Source of the DNA: Gryganskiella cystojenkinii
Taxonomy: Eukaryota > Mortierellomycota > Mortierellomycetes > Mortierellales > Mortierellaceae
Length of the DNA stretch: 10,427 bases
Assembly (NCBI GenBank): GCA_015852425.1
Contig: JAAAIG010000116.1
Span: 52,362 to 62,788 of the forward strand
Direction: 5' to 3'
Positions 6,986 to 10,427 of this stretch are shown in pieces (positions within the stretch are counted from its first letter, which is position 1; each line of letters begins with the position of its first letter). The position numbers and the translations under genes are program-made. A model generated the notes under the pieces. The model saw only the letters and a list, made by a program, of their open reading frames with translations. It made no database searches and was not told the origin of the DNA.

Positions 6986-9247
6986 CTATGCAAAGCTCAG
7001 ATCGAGCAAGGACAAGAGCATATCCTGCAAGATATGGACCATGACGAGAACAAACGCGACAATCAACTCGGGGTATTCCTTGAAATCCTTGAGGGCCTCC
7101 TTTGTGACATGATGACCCAGGAACCGTTTACAGATGGTCCGGTTGATGAAGTTCGAGATCAATTCACTGGCCCAGATACCCAGCGAGGCATAGACTGTGA
7201 CACTGTGGTTGTAGTCCTGGTTCTGATCGTTGAACTTGAAATACGAATAGACTTTGGAATTGGGGCCGTAGTGAAGAATATTGACCCAGAGCAAGAACGC
7301 AAGCATGGTCACGTTCTCGGCGAGGTTTCTAAGGAACAGCCCCCTTCCAACTTGTCGTTTGTACTCGTCATAGGTCTTGGTGATTCCAAAGAGATACACG
7401 AGGACCTTGTAGACAGGCTTGGTCATGCAAATGGGATGAAAGATACAGACCCAGAAAGAGGACGCCAATTGGATCGCAAAGAACTGTTCTTTTGACCGCA
7501 GACGGACAAAGAGGTTCCTGTAAAAGATGAAGTAAATCATGAAGTAGTACAGCTTGAAAATCGACGAAAGAGGGTAGGATCGGACCCGAGTCTCGATGAT
7601 ATAGTCCGTGATCGCGTCCAAGATATAAATGGTTCCGACCCAGGTGTAGACGTAGAATAAGCTCTCGATGGTCGAATGCGAGCCCCATTCCTTGGAGCTC
7701 TGGATATACTGGTCAGCATAAAGTCCACCTGTGACGATCGTGCTCAGAACAATGGCCAGGGCGACACAGAACCAGAGGAAGCGAAGATAGGACGCCGGTA
7801 TACGAGATTCGATCGAAGGTGTGGAGAGGAATGTCTTTTGAGCCCAGGTGAGAGAATGTCTGTAAACGTTCCTGTTTTCGGACCGAATGACCAGGAACGC
7901 GACCAGTAACGGAATGGTCATCGTGCAGAACGTGAGACAAACCCAAGTCAGTCGATGATGTTCCAGACCCGTAAAGTAGTACACGAGAATGCCCATGAGT
8001 TGTGTTGACATCCAGAAGATAAAGTAGGAGGTCAGGCCGCCCAGTGCCTTGGGCCACCAGTTGAGCGAATAGATGTTGAAGATCTTTGTGATGAGCAAGA
8101 GCGCGATCGCGTTGTAAAACCCATAGTAAAACCAGAGAAAGAACCAAAAGTTGATCAGGACAGAGGGTGTAGAAGGTGCAGTTGGGAGAGTTGGTAATCC
8201 GGCTGTGCTGTTCCCTGAACTTGTGAGCGCTGCTGTGATCAACGTGCCTACTGCCTCTGCCGTCGCTGTTGCTGCTGCTGTCACCATCTGCTCCGCTTGT
8301 GAGGATGACTGTAAAGAGGTTGCTAATGCTGTGTTATTGGATCCCGGATAAGGCCATGGAAACTTGTCCCAAGGCCAGGACGAGTCTGACCCTCCTCCAC
8401 CACCATCGTCCTCGGGTCCATCGGGATGTGTAAGTAGAGGGACAGAGCACCACATGATAACCTGGAGATCAAGAAATTGAGATTATTGTAAGAAAACATT
8501 GGAACTGCAGGTTAGTTCCGTCACTTGAAAAAAAAAAAAGGATGAAAAGTTGGAGAAAGGGGAAGGGTGGCCAGCCAAACCCCACCAGCCATCGACAATC
8601 GACTCTCACTGTCTCCTGTCATTTTTTGACCCTTCTTTCTGTCAAGGACAGGTCTTTTTCTTTTTCATTTTTCTTACAATTGAGACAGGAAGAACCAAGA
8701 GCACAGCCTGTCTCTTCCATATACTATTGGTCCATTGCGAGACTTGCCGTCTTGTTGGGATCAAGCCACTGGCGAGCAAGGGCGAGGACTCGTCTGAGTC
8801 GTCGTAGATGGTCACCGCTCTGGAAGCTAGTGAGGTCGAGGATCGGTTGTTACGACTCTGCCCAGGTATGAACCGGAGTACCTCTATTATTGTGTTGAAA
8901 AAAGAAGCATATCAGGTTAGAGGTCCATCAAACTGATTTGAATCACTATTTAGGCTTTTTTGGTTCTTTGCCCTGAAACAAAGAAAAAACACAGTTCCTG
9001 CATTCGCGATCAGAAAAAGGAAGTGGTTAGGGTAGGATAGCGATGATGACAGTCCTTGGACTACACCATTCTCAACAGGGTTTCTTTCGACACGCGCAGG
9101 TGTGGTTGCAGGGCATACGAGTTGTTTGTTGTTGTTGCGTGAAAAAAAAAGAGAGAGCGAGAGGAGATAAGAGTCCACAAAAAAAAACTTGCCATTCCAG
9201 AGCGGCTCATCCACCTCTTCGTTCCCTTGCACCATGGCATGATACAT
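6986..9247 (-). CDS. Polytopic membrane protein of unknown family, about 11 TM segments
   Basis: Three exons (minus strand): 9247-9193, 8883-8678, 8461-6986; 578 aa. The long last exon has an ATG at 8455, but this is internal: it follows an acceptor CTCCAG|GTTATCATG, and exon 2 (phase 0, ATT|GTAAGA) completes TM1, AVLLVLPVSI+VIMWCSVPLL (78-97). The cytosolic N-tail includes DEPLWNEVLRFIPG and an acidic dileucine signal, DDSDESSPLL (46-55). A Gly/Ser/Thr/Pro loop (about 98-190) with N-X-T sequons (NNT, NST) looks luminal. Further hydrophobic segments lie near 192-215, 229-251, 258-279, 315-335, 353-375, 386-405, 414-434, 468-486, 506-526 and 551-574. Charged loops such as YRHSLTWAQKTFL, ETRVRSYPLSSIF and RNLAENVTML look conserved. 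I do not recognise the family; it is not an obvious transporter, GPCR or acyltransferase. The dileucine signal suggests AP-3-type sorting to the vacuole or endosome (inference). The leader before the start (CATAACCAACCATG) is a good context. Confidence 0.85.
8884..9192 (-). other. Probable GC-AG intron of the membrane-protein gene
   Basis: Exon 1 ends AATG|GCAAGTTTTT, the standard GC-type donor (GCAAGT). The 3' end has a CTAAC branch motif (CCTCTAACCTGATATGC), a T-rich stretch and AATAATAG|AGGTACTCC. Both sides are phase 1 and the junction codon is G+AG (Glu), giving DEPLWN-E-VLRFIPG. A GT-AG alternative (GCAA|GTTTTT) has a poor donor and breaks the frame of exon 2. Confidence 0.65.
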
Positions 9248-10137
9248 GGTTGGTTATGATATATGTGCTGAGTGAGTGAGTTGAGTGACAAGCAAAGGGA
9301 GAGTGTCCAAGGAAAAAAGGAAAGTCAGGTGGGGTACTGTGAGTCAACGAAAAGTCGAAAACAAGGTCTGTTATTTTTGGGTATAAGTTGAATGAAGGAG
9401 AGACGGGGACTCGATCTGAAATGAGTACGGGGGGTATTTGATAAAGACTGATGGGACGAATGAATGGAAAAGAATAAAGGAAAGAATGAAGAAAAAGATG
9501 AATGTAAAAAGGAAAACAGGACAGAAAAGAAAATGACCAAAGGGAGGGGAAGAAGATCAGCAGCATGTCCCCCTTCCAACTTTTTTTTTTCTTCTTCCCT
9601 TCACTCTCTGTGGCCCAGGTGCAGGCTGGCTCAGCTCCCCTCTTTGTGTTCCCCACGCGCACTCTCGTCCCTTGTGCTCACTTGGAGAAGAAGAAAAAGT
9701 TTCCCGCGAATCTCTTCCATTTGCACATGTGGACAATCTCTCCCTCTCCTCCCTTTTCCCATTCCCCCAACGATCGCATTGGAGCGGGAAGTGGAATGAC
9801 GCGCATGCGTTCCTGCGTTTGTTCATTCTGTCCCTGAAACACCCACCCACCCTTTCTTTCTGATGCACCCTGTTTTATTTCATGTTTTTGCTGCACGTTT
9901 CTTTTTTCTCTTGTTCTCCGGATGCTGCAAGGCCCAACCTTCCATGCACCCAATGACAAACCCCTCCTCCCTCGCCATGCTCTTTTTGAGTTTCTTCCCC
10001 TCCCCTCTCCCCCGCTCTGCACCGCTCTCCTTTCTTCGACTGGATCTGGTTCTTTTTTGCTTTTCTTTCTTTAAAAACCATGCTAGTCTCTTCAATATTA
10101 TTACAACTCCCGCCAGTATCGTGCCTTTCAAATAAAA
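9248..10137. promoter_or_regulatory. Divergent intergenic region with a purine/pyrimidine strand switch
   Basis: No convincing gene lies in these 890 bp. From about 9440 to 9567 the plus strand is A/G-rich, so the minus strand is pyrimidine-rich. From about 9568 to 9780, and again 9840-10075, the plus strand is C/T-rich. Each flanking gene would thus have a pyrimidine-rich coding strand upstream of its start, as in many fungal promoters. The leader of the minus-strand gene ends in CACTCACTCAGC about 35 nt before its ATG. An 8-bp palindrome CGCATGCG sits at 9802-9809. Open frames here are low-complexity shadows of these tracts. Confidence 0.5.
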
Positions 10138-10300
10138 ATGCGAATGAAAAGAGGAGACGAGTTAGTAAGAGAGAGCAATTATGAATATGAAATTCGTCTT
10201 CCGCTTTCAAAGTTTACTCACCTAGACTGGGGAGGGACCCAGGTCCGCCAGAGTATCTTCACCGATATCCGACAGAAAAAGTTTGAGCCAGTTTTGACTG
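10138..10300 (+). CDS. Tentative first exon of a plus-strand gene, runs off right edge
   Basis: An ATG at 10138 in context AAATAAAAATG opens a frame of 54 codons plus one base to a candidate donor, ACTG|GTGGGT (GT at 10301-10302). Unspliced, the frame ends at a TGA at 10357-10359. The middle reads GGTQVRQSIFTDIRQKKFEP with codons CAG, GTC, CGC, ATC, TTC, ACC, GAT, ATC, similar to the firm genes here, and a long C/T-rich stretch lies upstream. No family is recognised. The minus strand of the same segment can also be read as an exon with a good donor (see findings), so strand and gene are not secure. Confidence 0.35.
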
Positions 10301-10362
10301 GTGGGTGGAGGGGGGCGGACCTTCGATACGAATGGATCAAGTGTGGTCCTGTTGGTTGAAAA

Positions 10363-10382
10363 TAGCTGGGAAAAACCAGCTA
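10363..10382 (+). other. Perfect 7-bp inverted repeat
   Basis: TAGCTGG and CCAGCTA flank a 6-base loop, GAAAAA. It lies just after the possible TGA at 10357-10359, and within the intron if the donor at 10301 is used. There is no T run after it, and fungal Pol II does not need such hairpins, so it may be fortuitous. Confidence 0.6.
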
Positions 10383-10427
10383 GAGCAATGTTGAGTCCCG
10401 CGTTGCTATCCCTTGCCCGTCGTGTGT

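Noticed and set aside
6962..7495. 177-codon plus-strand frame opposite the membrane-protein gene
   Set aside because: It lies wholly antisense to a well-supported 492-codon exon and has no homology or start context of its own.
8912..9192. Continuation of the membrane-gene ATG frame (from 9247) through FFFVDSYLLSLSLFF to a stop at 8912
   Set aside because: Translation of the T-rich intron start. Splicing at GCAAGT joins to exon 2 and gives a natural protein, whereas the read-through stops without reaching exon 2.
9207..9662. 151-codon minus-strand frame upstream of the membrane-protein gene
   Set aside because: Low-complexity Phe/Ser/Leu translation of a pyrimidine-rich tract; it overlaps the leader of the real gene.
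9802..9809. CGCATGCG palindrome resembling the core of animal NRF1 sites
   Set aside because: A single 8-bp palindrome in 10 kb is weak, and NRF1-type regulation is not established for fungi.
1..10427. Search by eye for tRNA, rRNA, transposon termini, CRISPR or secondary-metabolite genes
   Set aside because: No cloverleaf with a TTCRA arm, no terminal inverted or long direct repeats, no transposase or reverse-transcriptase motifs and no regularly spaced repeats were seen.

Overview
This is a fungal nuclear genome segment. Every gene is split by short spliceosomal introns (about 80-310 nt, GT-AG with one GC-AG), the genes are densely packed, and leaders are pyrimidine-rich. Protein sequence and intron-rich architecture suggest an early-diverging lineage such as Mortierellomycota/Mucoromycota. 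That placement is inference; no rRNA or other marker is present. I see no bacterial, viral or transposon features.

Layout: (1) at the left edge, the first exon of a minus-strand gene of unknown function (101-259), which runs off the window; (2) a 390-bp spacer with a (CT)14 microsatellite; (3) minus strand, 651-4687 plus a probable upstream first exon at 4883-4965: CTR9, the TPR scaffold of the Paf1 transcription-elongation complex, ten firm exons and about 1035 aa from the inner start; (4) a very short divergent promoter (4966-5122); (5) plus strand 5123-6702: a PinX1/Pxr1 (Gno1) G-patch protein, four exons, 390 aa; (6) a convergent 3' spacer (6703-6985); (7) minus strand 6986-9247: a three-exon gene for a 578-aa polytopic membrane protein of a family I cannot name; its first intron reads best as a GC-AG intron; (8) a roughly 900-bp divergent spacer whose purine/pyrimidine strand bias flips near 9567; (9) at the right edge, a tentative plus-strand gene start (10138 onward).

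CTR9 and the PinX1-like protein are both nuclear housekeeping proteins (Pol II elongation; rRNA/snoRNA processing through a DEAH helicase) and share a head-to-head promoter region, so coordinated expression is plausible but not shown. The membrane protein carries an acidic dileucine signal in its N-terminal tail, which suggests vacuolar/endosomal residence.

The window does not show a defence system, mobile element or gene cluster. The items worth attention are the uncharacterised membrane protein, the non-canonical intron, the hidden terminal exons, and the ambiguous right edge.
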